From NCBI GenBank assembly GCA_024160085.1, contig JAMDYG010000001.1, positions 744,001-808,000 of the forward strand: a stretch of DNA of 64,000 bases, given 5' to 3'. The position numbers were made by a program, and so were the translations under genes. The notes beneath the pieces are model-generated. The model saw nothing but the letters and a program-made list of their open reading frames with translations. It was not told the origin of the DNA and did no database searches. The stretch is from Serratia symbiotica. GTDB lineage: Bacteria > Pseudomonadota > Gammaproteobacteria > Enterobacterales > Enterobacteriaceae. Positions 21,910 to 31,305 of the stretch are shown in pieces (positions within the stretch are counted from its first letter, which is position 1; the number at the start of each line of letters is the position of its first letter).

Positions 21910-22227
21910 ATGGCAATTCAGGGGATTGAAGCGGTACTGCAACAATTGCAGGCCACGGCGGTTCAGGCCGGGAAGAGAGGGGAACACACATCGACGCAAG
22001 GCGTCAGTTTCGCCAGCGAGTTGAAGGCAGCTATCGGTAAAATTAGCGACGCCTAGCAAGCGGCGCGCCAGCAAGCACAGGACTTTGAGCTGGGTATGCC
22101 TGGTATTAGGCTGAATGATGTGATGGTCGATCTGCAAAAATCAGCAGTATCACTGCAACTAGGCGTACAAGTACGCAACAGGCTGGTAGCTGCTGCGTAT
22201 CAGTATATTATGAACATGCCCGTGTAA
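21910..22227 (+). pseudogene. fliE: Flagellar hook-basal body protein FliE, one amber codon
   Basis: ATG at 21910 (MAIQGIEAVLQQLQATAV) opens a 105-codon FliE of normal length whose only lesion is TAG after KISDA, where glutamine fits (CAG to TAG, about 22054). The rest, [20 protein letters not shown] to QYIMNMPV, is well conserved. FliE links the MS ring to the rod. Divergently, one would expect fliF; instead the broken fliI end lies about 80 bp away. Confidence 0.92.
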
Positions 22228-22273
22228 TTCACCGGTTTTGCGACTCACCCAGCAACAAGGCATGATCGTGGAA

Positions 22274-22587
22274 TTAACCATAAGTTTTGTTTACCACATT
22301 CTGTCGCGTTGGTTGGCTGACCAGCGTTTTCAGCTTTTCCATACGCTGTTGCAGCAAGTGTTTCAATATGGTTTCATTGTCCAGGATCTGTTTTAATTGG
22401 TTGCATAATGCCAAGGAATAGCCGGAAAGCACAGTAAAGGCGGCAGTTTTCTCCACCGCTGTCACGTAGGCAAATTCCTGTTCTACCAGTTTTTCTCATT
22501 GACCAGATTGCGCCAGGACGATCATTTGTCTGCTCAGGGCATATATGTGTTGATATACGGCGAGTAATTGCTGTCGATGTTCCATTA
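22274..22587 (-). pseudogene. fliT: Flagellar chaperone FliT, one opal codon
   Basis: The start overlaps the fliS stop (TAATG). MEHRQQLLAVYQHIYALSRQ leads to AQSGQ followed by TGA in place of tryptophan (TGG to TGA), then EKLVEQEFAYVTAVEKTAAF to QPTRQNVVNKTYG. FliT is the FliD export chaperone and inhibits FlhDC. It is slightly shorter than usual at the C-terminus. Confidence 0.88.
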
Positions 22588-22995
22588 CACGGCATCCTGT
22601 GAGGGGTAATAATTAGGGCCAATCTGCCGCCAGGCGTCAGCAATATTTTTCAATAGCTTGACGACCTCAACGATCGCTGCTCCGTCGTTGTGTAGGTTGG
22701 CCTGCATCAGCCGACATTCCATGTAATCATACAACACCGCGAGATCATCGGCGATTTCGCTACCTTGCTGGTGGTCGAGGCCACCTTTCAGGCCATTGTC
22801 GATAATGTTGATAGCTTTTGATAGTACTAGTCCTTTGCCAGCGATATCCCCCTGATTCATCAGTATCCGTGCGCGAAGTAAAGCGCTGAGCTCCCTGTCG
22901 AAAAGAATTACGATTAACTGGTGGGGGCCGGCGCTCATCACGGCGCTTTCCAGACTGACTTGCGCATAAGCTGGAGTGCCGCTACGGTTATACAT
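22585..22995 (-). CDS. fliS: Flagellin export chaperone FliS
   Basis: An intact frame from MYNRSGTPAYAQVSLESAVM, about 136 residues, the normal size for FliS, with conserved SAGPHQLIVILFDRELSAL and LYDYMECRLMQANLHND. FliS caps the C-terminus of flagellin in the cytosol. It sits between broken fliD and fliT with its stop overlapping the fliT start. An upstream alternative start seven codons earlier is unlikely because the MYNRSG start is the conserved one. Confidence 0.93.
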   Translation of the reverse strand: MYNRSGTPAYAQVSLESAVMSAGPHQLIVILFDRELSALLRARILMNQGDIAGKGLVLSKAINIIDNGLKGGLDHQQGSEIADDLAVLYDYMECRLMQANLHNDGAAIVEVVKLLKNIADAWRQIGPNYYPSQDAV

Positions 22996-23026
22996 GATAC
23001 ATGTTGTCCTCAATTGATTAAAAAAG

Positions 23027-24414
23027 TTATTTAAACTGATGAGTTAAATAATTACTGGCACCATTTAATTTAGACATCATGATGTCCAACTGAACAAACT
23101 GCTGCTTATAGTGATCTATGGTGCTTTGAATGCTGGTAGTGACCGTAGTCACCTGGATCTTCTCAGCCGATCAAGGTTGGTATTAATACTCTTGGTGGAG
23201 TTATCAATGATACCGTCGGACTTGATGTAACTTTGGATCTTGTTATAGATCTCGGTAGCCATACCGCTATCTTTACCGTTGCCAACAAAGAAATGGCTAA
23301 ACTGATCGGGTTTTTCATCCAGTGCTTTTTTCAGTTTGCTGCTGTCGATCTCCAGCTTGCCGGTCTTGGTGTTGGTGACATACCGAGATTACCAAGACCT
23401 TTTAGCTCTGGGTTATCCCGTGCCGCACTGAGGGCGCTTTTAATCGATGACTGAATGCCGCGCAAGGTGTTGTCGCCTAGCAGGGCACTATTGTTGTGCG
23501 CTTGGCTTTCACCGGTTTTGACCGGGGTGAATTTGGTCAGCTATTTAAAGGTATCCAGCAGTGAGTTATAGCTATCGACCCACTGTTTAATATTGTCAGT
23601 GGTACCAGCAGTGTGGGTGCTGATTACCAGGTTTTGCGGCTCACTGTCCTTGGTTTTGCTTTTTACATCGATAGTCATGCCTTGTATAGCATCGTTGATC
23701 GAGTTGGTGCTGCGTTTGATAGCCGTGACGTTCACTCTATCAGCTCTGCATCCCGCGGCTTCACCGTTTCTTTCATGGCGCTGCGGTTAAGGATATTCCC
23801 CAATTGCGCATCATTATTAACCTAGATGGCGATTTTGTGGTTTTCTCCGGTAGTAGAAAGAAGAACTTATCGCCAAATGATAGTTATCGTCGGCCACTCG
23901 CATAATGCTATGCGGTAACACAGGATTTGGCATTATTGATAGCATCGCGTATTTCTACTAATGAGGTTTGATCGTCCTTCAGTGGGATCTTAGTTTCTTT
24001 CGGTGGGTTGCTATCAGTGATGCTGATCGACTGATCAGCTACGCCAGTGGTGCCGAGCTTAGCGGTCTGGTTGCTAATTTTCTCCTGTGTAGTCAGGGTT
24101 TGCGCCTGTGCCAGCTTGGTGACTTCAACCACATAGCTGCCCGGCACCGATTTGTTGTTGGTGGTGATTTTAAAAGCATCGTGTTCGCTGGTGGTGGTGC
24201 CTTTGAAAATCTCTTCCTTCGCCAGATCTTTGCTTAGGTTATCGAATTTTTCCAGAGAACCTTTCAGTGTGCCATAGGCGGTCAACTGGGCGTTATAGCT
24301 GTATTGCTTGGTGGTGTATGAGGGCAGGTGTTGATGCTCCGCTTTGGCCAGCTTATCCAGCAGGCCGTTGAGGTCAAGCCATGAGCCACTGCCTAACGAA
24401 CTGATCGATGCCAT
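23027..24414 (-). pseudogene. fliD: Flagellar filament cap protein FliD, pseudogene
   Basis: MASISSLGSGSWLDLNGLLD starts at 24414, and an uninterrupted N-terminal stretch to about residue 165 (DDQTSLVEIRDAINNA) is followed by frame changes. Middle fragments include VNVTAIKRSTNSINDAIQGM and TDNIKQWVDSYNSLLDTFK (about 23540-23735). The C-terminal FVQLDIMMSKLNGASNYLTH ends with TAA at 23027. Length (1388 bp) fits FliD. It is divergent from fliC, as in other enterobacteria. Confidence 0.93.
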
Positions 24415-24564
24415 ATATAATTCTCCGTAGTAATGACTTTATTTGTTCTAAGCGTTATCGGCCCCAATGAAAGAAAGTTTACTGAAAAAATAAAAATGTA
24501 ATAGCATAATAGAGGCAGGAAAAAGCACGTTGTTTACGCCATTGGCGAAAACGTAAAAAATATC

Positions 24565-24591
24565 TAAAGGTTGTAACAGCACAGCCGATAT
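24565..24591 (+). promoter_or_regulatory. Sigma-28 (FliA) promoter of fliC
   Basis: TAAAGGTT, 11 bases, then GCCGATAT matches the flagellar sigma-28 consensus TAAAGTTT-N11-GCCGATAA with exact spacing, 94 bp upstream of the fliC start. It survives although the fliC gene it drove is split and the sigma factor gene has a nonsense codon. Confidence 0.85.
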
Positions 24592-24684
24592 CTATAGGGA
24601 CAGTAGTTGATGCCGTGGGTAAATCAGCCCGAACTTTTAACTATAGTTGTGAACAGTGCAACTGACTCGTAAGAAAAGCATACA

Positions 24685-25118
24685 ATGGCACAAGTAATTA
24701 ATACCAATAGCCTATCGCTGATGGCGCAGAACAACCTGAATAAGTCTCAGGCCTCTCTTGGGAACGGCAATTGAACGTCTTCTTCTGGTCTGCAGATCAA
24801 CAGCGCCAGGGATGATGCCGCCGGCCAAGCGATCTCCAACCGTTTTACCGCTAACATCATGGGGTTGAGCCAGACTTCCCGTAACACTAACGACGGTATC
24901 TCTCTGGCGCAGACCACCGAAGGTGCATTGAACGAAGTTAACGACAACTTGCAGAATATTCGTAGAACGGTACCAATTCTGAGAGCGACCGGAAATCACT
25001 CTAGGCAGAAATCGACCAGCGTTTGTTTGAAATCAACCGTATCTCTGCACAGACTGAGTTCAACGGCGTTAAAGTGTTGAGCAAAGATTAGCAGAGCCTA
25101 GCCATGCAGGTCGGTGCA
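24685..25118 (+). pseudogene. fliC: Flagellin FliC, 5' half (cut by inversion)
   Basis: The reading is MAQVINTNSLSLMAQNNLNK, a one-base shift near 24760, [20 protein letters not shown], and [20 protein letters not shown]. It then frays with shifts after 24980 but still reads as the D1 helix up to NGVKVLSKD, a TAG, SLAMQVGA. Flagellin sequence stops exactly there and manX sequence begins. The next flagellin codons (NDGETIQIDLKK) start at 57330 on the minus strand. It is therefore half of one gene, not a separate copy. Confidence 0.9.
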
Positions 25119-25285
25119 TGGCATTCATCCAGGGGAAAAACCAGGTCAATAACGCGATTTCCATTGATGAAGAAGATATCGAAGTGTTTAAGAGGTTAAA
25201 CGCACAGAGTATTAAATTGGAAGTACGCAAAGTGTTGTCCGACAGCATGTTAAAAATGATGGACTTAATTAATAAACTCAATTAA
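25111..25285 (+). pseudogene. manX: ManX (mannose PTS EIIAB) 3' end
   Basis: Directly after the flagellin half, one frame reads MAFIQGKNQVNNAISIDEED, then LNAQSIKLEVRKVLSDS and MLKMMDLINKLN with TAA at 25283. This is the C-terminus of the EIIB-Man domain. The rest of manX lies at 57331-58123. It is followed by manY and manZ in the normal order. The junction shares the short sequence GTCGGTG, a possible microhomology. Confidence 0.88.
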
Positions 25286-25340
25286 TAGCATACGCCAATA
25301 ATTACCTTACACCCTATTTTTACGCATAGGAGAAGTGCAA

Positions 25341-26076
25341 GTTCTAGTTCTACCGCCCATTGGTCGCTTGCACCTTGATTAGCGTTGTTCTCGGCGATCT
25401 GAAAGCCGGCATCATTATCGGCAGTACCTTGGAAATGATCGCTTTGGGCTGGATGAATATCAGTGAGGCAGTCGCGTCTGATGCGGCGTTAGCGTTAATC
25501 ATATCCACCATCCTGGTCATCGCTGGCGGTCAAAGCATCGGCGCTGGTATTGCGCTGGCCATTCTACTCCACTGTCGGCAGCGGGCTAGGTACTGACTAT
25601 CATAGCGCGCACTGTGACCGTGGCCTTCCAACACGTGGCAGACAGCGTAGCGCAACACGGTAGCCTATGCATCATTTCTTGGCTCTACGTTACCCGCCCT
25701 GCTGATACAAGCGATGCGCATCGCTGTCCCCGCAGTTATTGTGGCCATTTCGATGGGCACTTCATTCAGCACAGTTCACACACTGCTTAACTCAATACCT
25801 GACGTGGTTACCAACGGCCTAAACATCGCCGGCGGCATGATCGTGGTAGTCGGTTACGCAATGGTGATCAACATGATGTGTGCTAGCCACTTAATGCCGT
25901 TCTTCTATCTAGGCTTTGTTACCGCCTCCTTCACCAACTTCAACCTAGTGGAGCTCGACGCTATCGGCATGATGATGGCCGTGCTATATATCCAACTTAG
26001 CCCAAAATACAACAAATCCCAGGTTGTTCAAGCTGGCCTGGCTACCACCCACGATCTCGATAACCAACTCGACTAG
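25341..26076 (+). pseudogene. manY: Mannose PTS permease EIIC ManY, 5'-truncated pseudogene
   Basis: About 30 N-terminal codons are missing. A Shine-Dalgarno-like AGGAGAAG at 25328 is followed by a truncated start, an amber at the usual glutamine of FQFYRP, then YRPLVACTLISVVLGDLKAG and MNISEAVASDAALAL. Frames change around 25590, and an uninterrupted block from MRIAVPAVIVAISMGTSF to ATTHDLDNQLD ends at 26076. EIIC is the sugar channel of the mannose-family phosphotransferase system. Confidence 0.92.
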
Positions 26077-26090
26077 AAAAGGTGAGATAA

Positions 26091-26940
26091 ATAGTTGATA
26101 CAAAATTTGAAAATAGACTCACGCCTGCTGATATCCGCAGCGTATTCATGCGCTCGAACCTGTTCCAAGGTTCACGGAACTTCGAACGTATGCAAGCGTT
26201 GGGTTTTTGCTTTGCTATGGTGCCGGTGATCCGTCACCTTTACCCAGAAAACAGCGATGACCGCAAACATGCGATCAAATGCCACCTTGAGTTTTTTAAT
26301 ACCCACCCTTACGCGGTCTCACCCGTGCTCGACGTCACCATAGCGATGGAAGAACAACGTGCTAACGGCGTGCCGATCGACGATGCAGCGATCAACGGCA
26401 TCAAGGTCAGCCAAATATAGGGCCTCTGGCTGGGCTGGCGTCGGTGACCAGATTTTCTGGGGCACTATGCGCCCGGTATTTGCCGTGTTAGGAGCCGGTA
26501 TCGCCTTGAGCTGCAGCCTGCTCGGGCCGATCCTGTTTTTCGTGCTGTTTAATCTGGTGCGCCTACTGACCCGCTATTACGGCGTGGCCTATGGCTACCG
26601 CAAAGGGGTGGGCATTGTTAATGATATTGGCGGTAGCTTCTTATAGAAGTTGACTGAAGGAGCATCTATTCTCGGCCTGTTTGTCATGGGGGCGCTAGTC
26701 AATAATTGGACACATGTGAATACCCCACTTGTGGTGTCTAAAATCACCGACCAGGCTGGGCATACCACGGTAACTACGGTGCAGACTATTCTCGATCAAC
26801 TGATGCCGGGTCTAGTGCCGACGCTGTTGACTTTCGGCTGCATGTGGCTACTGCGCAGGCAGATGAATGCACTGTGGATCATCATCGGCTTCTTCGCCAT
26901 TGGCATATTGGGCTACAAGATCGGCCTACTGGGCCTATAA
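26091..26940 (+). pseudogene. manZ: Mannose PTS component EIID ManZ, pseudogene
   Basis: The conserved reading begins with ATA rather than ATG at 26091 (then VDTKFENRLTPADIRSVFMR). SNLFQGSRNFERMQALGFCF to GIKVSQI ends in TAG near 26417, and GLWLGWRR is a shifted segment before DQIFWGTMRPVFAVLGAGIA. A further TAG (glutamine expected) occurs in GGSFL-KLTEGASILG at 26644. The C-terminus is intact to 26940. EIID helps form the sugar channel with EIIC. Confidence 0.92.
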
Positions 26941-26997
26941 TCACCCGTCCTCCAACGGGGCATGCCCCCCCGGTTTTTTATTTGTGGAGTAATAAAG

Positions 26998-27500
26998 ATG
27001 TCGCTAACCGATGTCGTTTTAGTGGTATTTATCGCGCCATTACTGTGCTATGTGCAGTATGATGAGTTAGGTATGGATCTGCTCAAGGGCAAGAAGCTGC
27101 TCAAGGCGCAACTAAGCCGCTGCCAGCGGATTGATTGTCTGATTTTCGTCGGCCTGATCGCCATACTTATTTACCGCAATGTCACGATTGGCGGTACGCT
27201 ATTAACTACCTATCTGCTTATTTCGCTAGCGCTAATGACCTTTTATATTTCATATATTTGTTGGCTAAAGATATTATTCAAAGCACAGGTTTTTTACGTC
27301 AATACCTTAATACCTTTATCGCTTACAACCGCATCAAATCTATGAATTTATCGCAAGACAGTGTTCTCGTTATCGAACCGCAACAACGCCGCTTGCTGAT
27401 TCAAGCAGCACAATTAGATGATCTGAAAAAATTCACCAACCATTCATTGAAAATCAATATATTAAAAAATAATTTTCTTTTAACTACTGAGTTAGAGTAA
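26998..27500 (+). pseudogene. yobD: DUF986 membrane protein YobD, frameshifted
   Basis: [20 protein letters not shown] starts at 26998; [19 protein letters not shown] ends in one frame, and the proper continuation [40 protein letters not shown], is in the next frame to 27500. The break is near 27290. YobD is an inner-membrane protein of unknown function that follows manXYZ in enterobacteria. Confidence 0.88.
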
Positions 27501-27659
27501 TTACCCCCCCTTACTTCGGTAGCCTTACCATAATTAATGCAATATTTCTGCATCAGACTATATTATATTTCCCATTGTACATTGATTAGCTAAAACACAT
27601 GCCGACCTCAGCGCAACACCCGTAAAGAATATAGGTTGTAGTTTGCGGAAATATTATGA

Positions 27660-27853
27660 TAGGGTTGCATTGTCATTGGGGAGTAGCCGGTTTCTGGTCA
27701 ATCAGCCAAAAGCCCGTATCAACATACTCGTTTCACCTTAAGGAATGTGGTGCTAGCAGCCAGCCAGGTTGGCGAGACCATAAACACGTAATTACGTCGT
27801 AAGGTTGGGGATGGGTTACGTGTGTATGGAGCCGCCCAGCCGAGGATATTTAA
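27660..27853 (+). ncRNA. yybP-ykoY-like manganese riboswitch leader of mntP
   Basis: The mntP leader contains GGGGAGTAGCCG (27679-27690) and ends with CAGCCGAGGAT about 10 bases before the mntP start. The intervening hairpins are consistent with the Mn2+-sensing yybP-ykoY aptamer known upstream of mntP in E. coli. The large GCCAGGTTGGC and TAATTACG arms are plausible stems. I infer Mn2+-dependent control of mntP. A covariance-model scan would settle it. Confidence 0.6.
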
Positions 27854-27854
27854 C

Positions 27855-28421
27855 ATGGATATTTTAGCCATGCCCATTCTCGCTTTTGGCATGTCTATGG
27901 ATGCCTTCGCCGCATCGATCGGCAAAGGTGCCAGCCTGCATTCCCCACGTTTCCGTGAAGCCATCCGTATTGGATTGATCTTTGGCTTGGTTGAAACCAT
28001 TACGCCGCTCATCGGCTGGAGCATTGGCCTGTATGCCAGTCACTACGCCATGCAGTGGGATCACTGGGTTGCTTTCTCGTTGCTGTTTATTCTCGGCATG
28101 TGCATGATGGTTGACGGCGTCAAAAACAAACCGAGAAAAGAAGAAAAAGTAAAGCGCCACGGCTTCTGGCTACTCGTGGTCACCGCGATAGCAACCAGTT
28201 TAGATGCCATGGCGGTCGGCGTAAGTTTGGCCTTATTGCAAGTGAACATCGCCTATACTGTGTTAGCCATCGGCTGTGCCACCATGATTATGGCAACGCT
28301 CGGCATCATGGTAGGTCATTTTATCTGCCCGCTGTTAGGTAAGTGGGCAGAAATCCTCGGAGGCGTGGTGTTGATCGGCATTGGTGTCAATATACTGCTG
28401 GAACACCTAGCTTTGCCCTGA
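27855..28421 (+). CDS. mntP: Manganese efflux protein MntP
   Basis: An intact frame of 188 residues beginning [20 protein letters not shown], normal for MntP (188). It has two DUF204 repeats with the paired [14 protein letters not shown] and [14 protein letters not shown] motifs carrying the conserved aspartates, and six predicted membrane helices. It exports Mn2+ from the cytosol. It is one of few intact genes near the broken man operon and retains its leader. Codons upstream of 27855 in the same frame belong to the leader RNA. Confidence 0.95.
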   Translation: MDILAMPILAFGMSMDAFAASIGKGASLHSPRFREAIRIGLIFGLVETITPLIGWSIGLYASHYAMQWDHWVAFSLLFILGMCMMVDGVKNKPRKEEKVKRHGFWLLVVTAIATSLDAMAVGVSLALLQVNIAYTVLAIGCATMIMATLGIMVGHFICPLLGKWAEILGGVVLIGIGVNILLEHLALP

Positions 28422-28489
28422 TGAATAATAAAAGTTTGCCACTAGCAAGCCTTGGTGTGAACCAAGAAAGAGCTTAAAGCTAGCGACGA

Positions 28490-29314
28490 TGCATTGCGAT
28501 GACAAAATCCGTTTCATAGGCAAAGGAGTCACTGGCAGCGAGTTGCTTCTATACCTCTAGCGAGGCGCGCCAGGCAAAAGCAAAAGGCGTCATCTGTAGC
28601 ATATTGGCAGCTTGTCCCCCAGACAGCGACATGGTATAAGCTAGTGTTTCGCGGCTCTCACAGCTAAAACCCTCAAGCCGTTCCTCCTGCCCATCATGCA
28701 GTTGCCAGTTGCACCTGTTGATACACCTATGACTTCAGCTGTGATACAGGTGGCGAAGCTCTGGGGAAATGGTCATCAGAATACCACCAGGCTTCACCAC
28801 CCGCGCCAGTTCGCCCGCCTTGCATGGCGTATAGATGCGTAATACCGCATCCATTGATGCATTCAGCAAACGGCAGGCGGTGGCTGGGGGCAACGCAAAA
28901 AGAAACTGCCGAGTAGCCGTTTGGCCGCGTAACATATTGCCACCTTAGCGATATCCAATCCATATACTGCTACATTGTGCAGCTGCTCCAGCCGTGCAGC
29001 TAATTCAGCGGCGTAATAGCCTTCCCCCCACAACCGATATCCAGCAATGCCATTGCATCGGCTCTCAGCAACGGTTACAGACGTTCCACAACCCGTTACT
29101 GTAATGGCGGCCGGTAATAACCAGCATCAAGAAACACGCACCGTGCCTGCATCATCGCCACGCTGTTTCCAGGCAACTTTGAATGCTTGTGCTGCACTGG
29201 CAACAGATTAACGTACCCTTCTTTGGCACAGTCAAACTGGTGGTTACTGTGGCAATGCCATTGCAGTTGAGAGCAATGGAGCGGCTGATGACACAGGGGA
29301 CACTGATAAGATAT
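28490..29314 (-). pseudogene. rlmA: 23S rRNA (guanine-745) methyltransferase RlmA, pseudogene
   Basis: The conserved N-terminus [13 protein letters not shown] (zinc ribbon) begins after ATA where ATG is expected (29314-29312). [19 protein letters not shown] follows, then a deletion or shift to MMQARC and LDAGYYRP-type text. The SAM-binding part is scrambled, with FCVASSHRLPFAE- and ELARVVKPGGILMTISPELR-like fragments at 28735-28960. Lesions are numerous. RlmA methylates G745 of 23S rRNA. It lies between mntP and cspC, as in E. coli. Confidence 0.88.
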
Positions 29315-29410
29315 GATTTAGGTTCCAGAAAAAAGGGCGGGAATAGTCTAAGGGAGGCATCAGGTCGATACAATATCAGCTCGAAGCACTCGGCGTTGCC
29401 ATCACCGAAT

Positions 29411-29455
29411 GGCGCACAACAAAAAGCCCGCCCATTAAGGCGCGGGCTTTTTATA
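29411..29455 (-). terminator. Rho-independent terminator of cspC
   Basis: On the minus strand AAAAAGCCCGCGCC, a TTAATG loop, GGGCGGGC and TTTTTGTTG form a GC-rich hairpin followed by a T run, 14 bp beyond the cspC stop. It also reads as a terminator in the plus direction. Confidence 0.85.
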
Positions 29456-29468
29456 TCGCTTACTCTGA

Positions 29469-29678
29469 TTACACAGCAATAACGTTTACTGCTGACGGGC
29501 CTTTCTGACCATCTTGGATTTCGAACTCTACATTCTGGCCTTCAGCCAGAGTCTTGAAGCCATTCCCTTGGATTGCAGAGAAGTGTACAAACACATCTTT
29601 GCTGCCGTCAGCCGGGGTGATGAAACCGAAACCTTTAGACTCGTTGAACCACTTAACTTGACCTTTAATCTTTGCCAT
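29469..29678 (-). CDS. cspC: Cold-shock protein CspC
   Basis: An intact 69-residue CspA-family protein with RNP1 KGFGFITP and RNP2 VFVHFSAI, almost identical to E. coli CspC ([19 protein letters not shown]...). It is an RNA/ssDNA-binding OB-fold protein that melts RNA structure. Its short start-proximal leader contains AAGGAAATAC as ribosome binding site. The upstream operon partner yobF is frameshifted. Confidence 0.97.
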   Translation of the reverse strand: MAKIKGQVKWFNESKGFGFITPADGSKDVFVHFSAIQGNGFKTLAEGQNVEFEIQDGQKGPSAVNVIAV

Positions 29679-29719
29679 ATTGAGTATTTCCTTTGGATTG
29701 TTTAAACCGCCCGTAGGCG

Positions 29720-29837
29720 TTACATAGACAAACTAGAGTCGTTACTGCTTGAGGCACTAAGATAAGGATCGACAGAAGAAGTAGTATTCAACGCTAACGT
29801 TTTTACTCAGAACTTCTTTACTGAAAATGCCACACAT
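29720..29837 (-). pseudogene. yobF: Small stress protein YobF, frameshifted
   Basis: ATG at 29837 gives MCGIFSKEVLSKNVSVEYYF, matching YobF. One extra T in TACTTCTTCTG shifts the frame; the next frame continues [17 protein letters not shown] and stops at 29720. YobF is a 40-50-residue heat-shock-induced protein cotranscribed with cspC in E. coli. Confidence 0.8.
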
Positions 29838-31140
29838 ATACAGAACTGTACCTCGTTTTACCCAGAAGCGTTATCACATACTCTGTATTCGATGGCAAGC
29901 CATTTTTAATCACCGATTGACATATCGCACATATTTGAAACGCTTGATAGCTACGTACGCCTAAATAGGATAAAAGATGTTGAATCCTAGGCTATTTTCT
30001 GCTTAACGTTATTACCACACTGTAGTAAGTACTGCACACCCTAGCTGAATGTACTTTAGTAATTTTGTCATCATGTTAACGCATGAAGATGGCAGTATAT
30101 AACTCGTTATCACCGCTTAACAAATTAAAAATTTTTTAATTTTCATGGGTTTCTATATGCAACATTTGAATATGGATGGCCGTACCCTATCTGGGAGCGA
30201 TTATGCCACCCATGCGCCCGCTGACACCGCGTGGGCCACTGTCTGAGTGGCTCCAAATAATACCTAGGCTAATTTTTAGATGTCAAAGCCTTCGCCGCAT
30301 CTTCAGCCGCTACCTACACATACCTGGGTGACATTGATGCATCACAATAGTGCATCAATACTTGAAATACCTCCGCAGCAAATGATTTAAATAACAGGAA
30401 CAATCTTATGAATGGCGAAATTTTATAGTGGAATTAAATTTTAGGATATTAAACAATGCCTCTAATTGGTTGAATCAGATGTACAATACCGACTTTTCCC
30501 TCGTTGTGAGTTTGCACTGGTTTATCTCCCTGACCAAAGTACGAAAGCCACTGATAAGTGGCGAAAATATAAGTAAACAAGCCGTTTAAATATCGAACCC
30601 AGCGTATCTATGGTTAACTGATGAAGGCGGCTCACCTTTGTTTGATCCCTGTGAAGCGTTAATTTCGACGATTCGGGCGTACAATCCCTGACTGATTTTT
30701 ACACCAAAGCTAGAAGCTCGTCTAAAGTTACCATTATTACCCCTTAGTTACACGGTCGGATGACAAAATTAATGATATTTTGGCCTACTCATAGAGTCGA
30801 ACTCTCTCAAAGTCGCTGATATTTTTTAATATGATTAGAAGCTATATCTGGTTGAAGACAGTGAGAAAATACATCTATAGTCGGTGAAAAAAGATAATGC
30901 TCTACGATTGTATGATACGCTTTGGCTTTAAGCACACCCCATCGGCTGCTGGTCGAGCATCACTCGGGGTAAAACATCGGGGAGTCGTACTCAAGTTAGC
31001 TCAAACAAAGATGACAAACTGGAACAGCAATCAAAACAAAAGGGAAGTAAGAGTCTGTCTAAAGGCCATTCGCAGACTAGCATCCAATAACAAACGTGAA
31101 CTATCAATTGGATATTTATGGCTTGCTGTACAATTACAAA
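29838..31140. other. Gene-poor region with unrecognised degraded coding traces
   Basis: Broken plus-strand frames at about 30420-30950 contain segments with coding character (NASNWLNQMYNTDFSLVVSL, DALISTIRAYNP-type text, VKKDNALRLYDTLWL), but stops occur every few dozen codons. I could not name the family. A frame at 30897-31211 overlaps the small secreted-peptide ORF on the opposite strand and has no family match. Confidence 0.5.
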
Positions 31141-31305
31141 TTAATCGGGCTCCGTGGTATGATCACAGTATACGCCGCTCCATGGGTGATGGCAACATGT
31201 ATACCACGTAGTTTTGTCAATACAGCACTTATTATTATCCGCGAAAGATATGGAGACGGTACCTAAAAGTGTGAAGAATATCAGTAGGGTAATAAATTTA
31301 CTCAT
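31141..31305 (-). CDS. Candidate small secreted cysteine-rich peptide (54 residues)
   Basis: ATG at 31305-31303 is preceded by AAGAGGGA with 6-7 base spacing, a strong ribosome binding site. The first 22 residues (MSKFITLLIFFTLLGTVSIS-FA) form a good signal peptide: Lys3, a hydrophobic core and SFA before the cut. The predicted mature part (32 residues, from DNNKCCIDK) holds five cysteines as two CC pairs and one single, plus three tryptophans. The stop is TAA at 31141. I know no family like this. It lies in a gene-poor decayed region, so it could be a fragment, but signal peptide and RBS are better than chance neighbours. Confidence 0.45.
   Translation of the reverse strand: MSKFITLLIFFTLLGTVSISFADNNKCCIDKTTWYTCCHHPWSGVYCDHTTEPD

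Noticed and set aside
21910-22227. Genetic-code reassignment of TAG to glutamine
   Set aside because: Intact genes such as tamB, paeA and cspC contain no internal TAG, and most TAG-bearing genes also have frameshifts or other stops; simple decay is enough.
30897-31211. A 104-codon plus-strand ORF
   Set aside because: It overlaps the signal-peptide ORF on the other strand, shows no family features and lies in decayed sequence; kept only as a remark.
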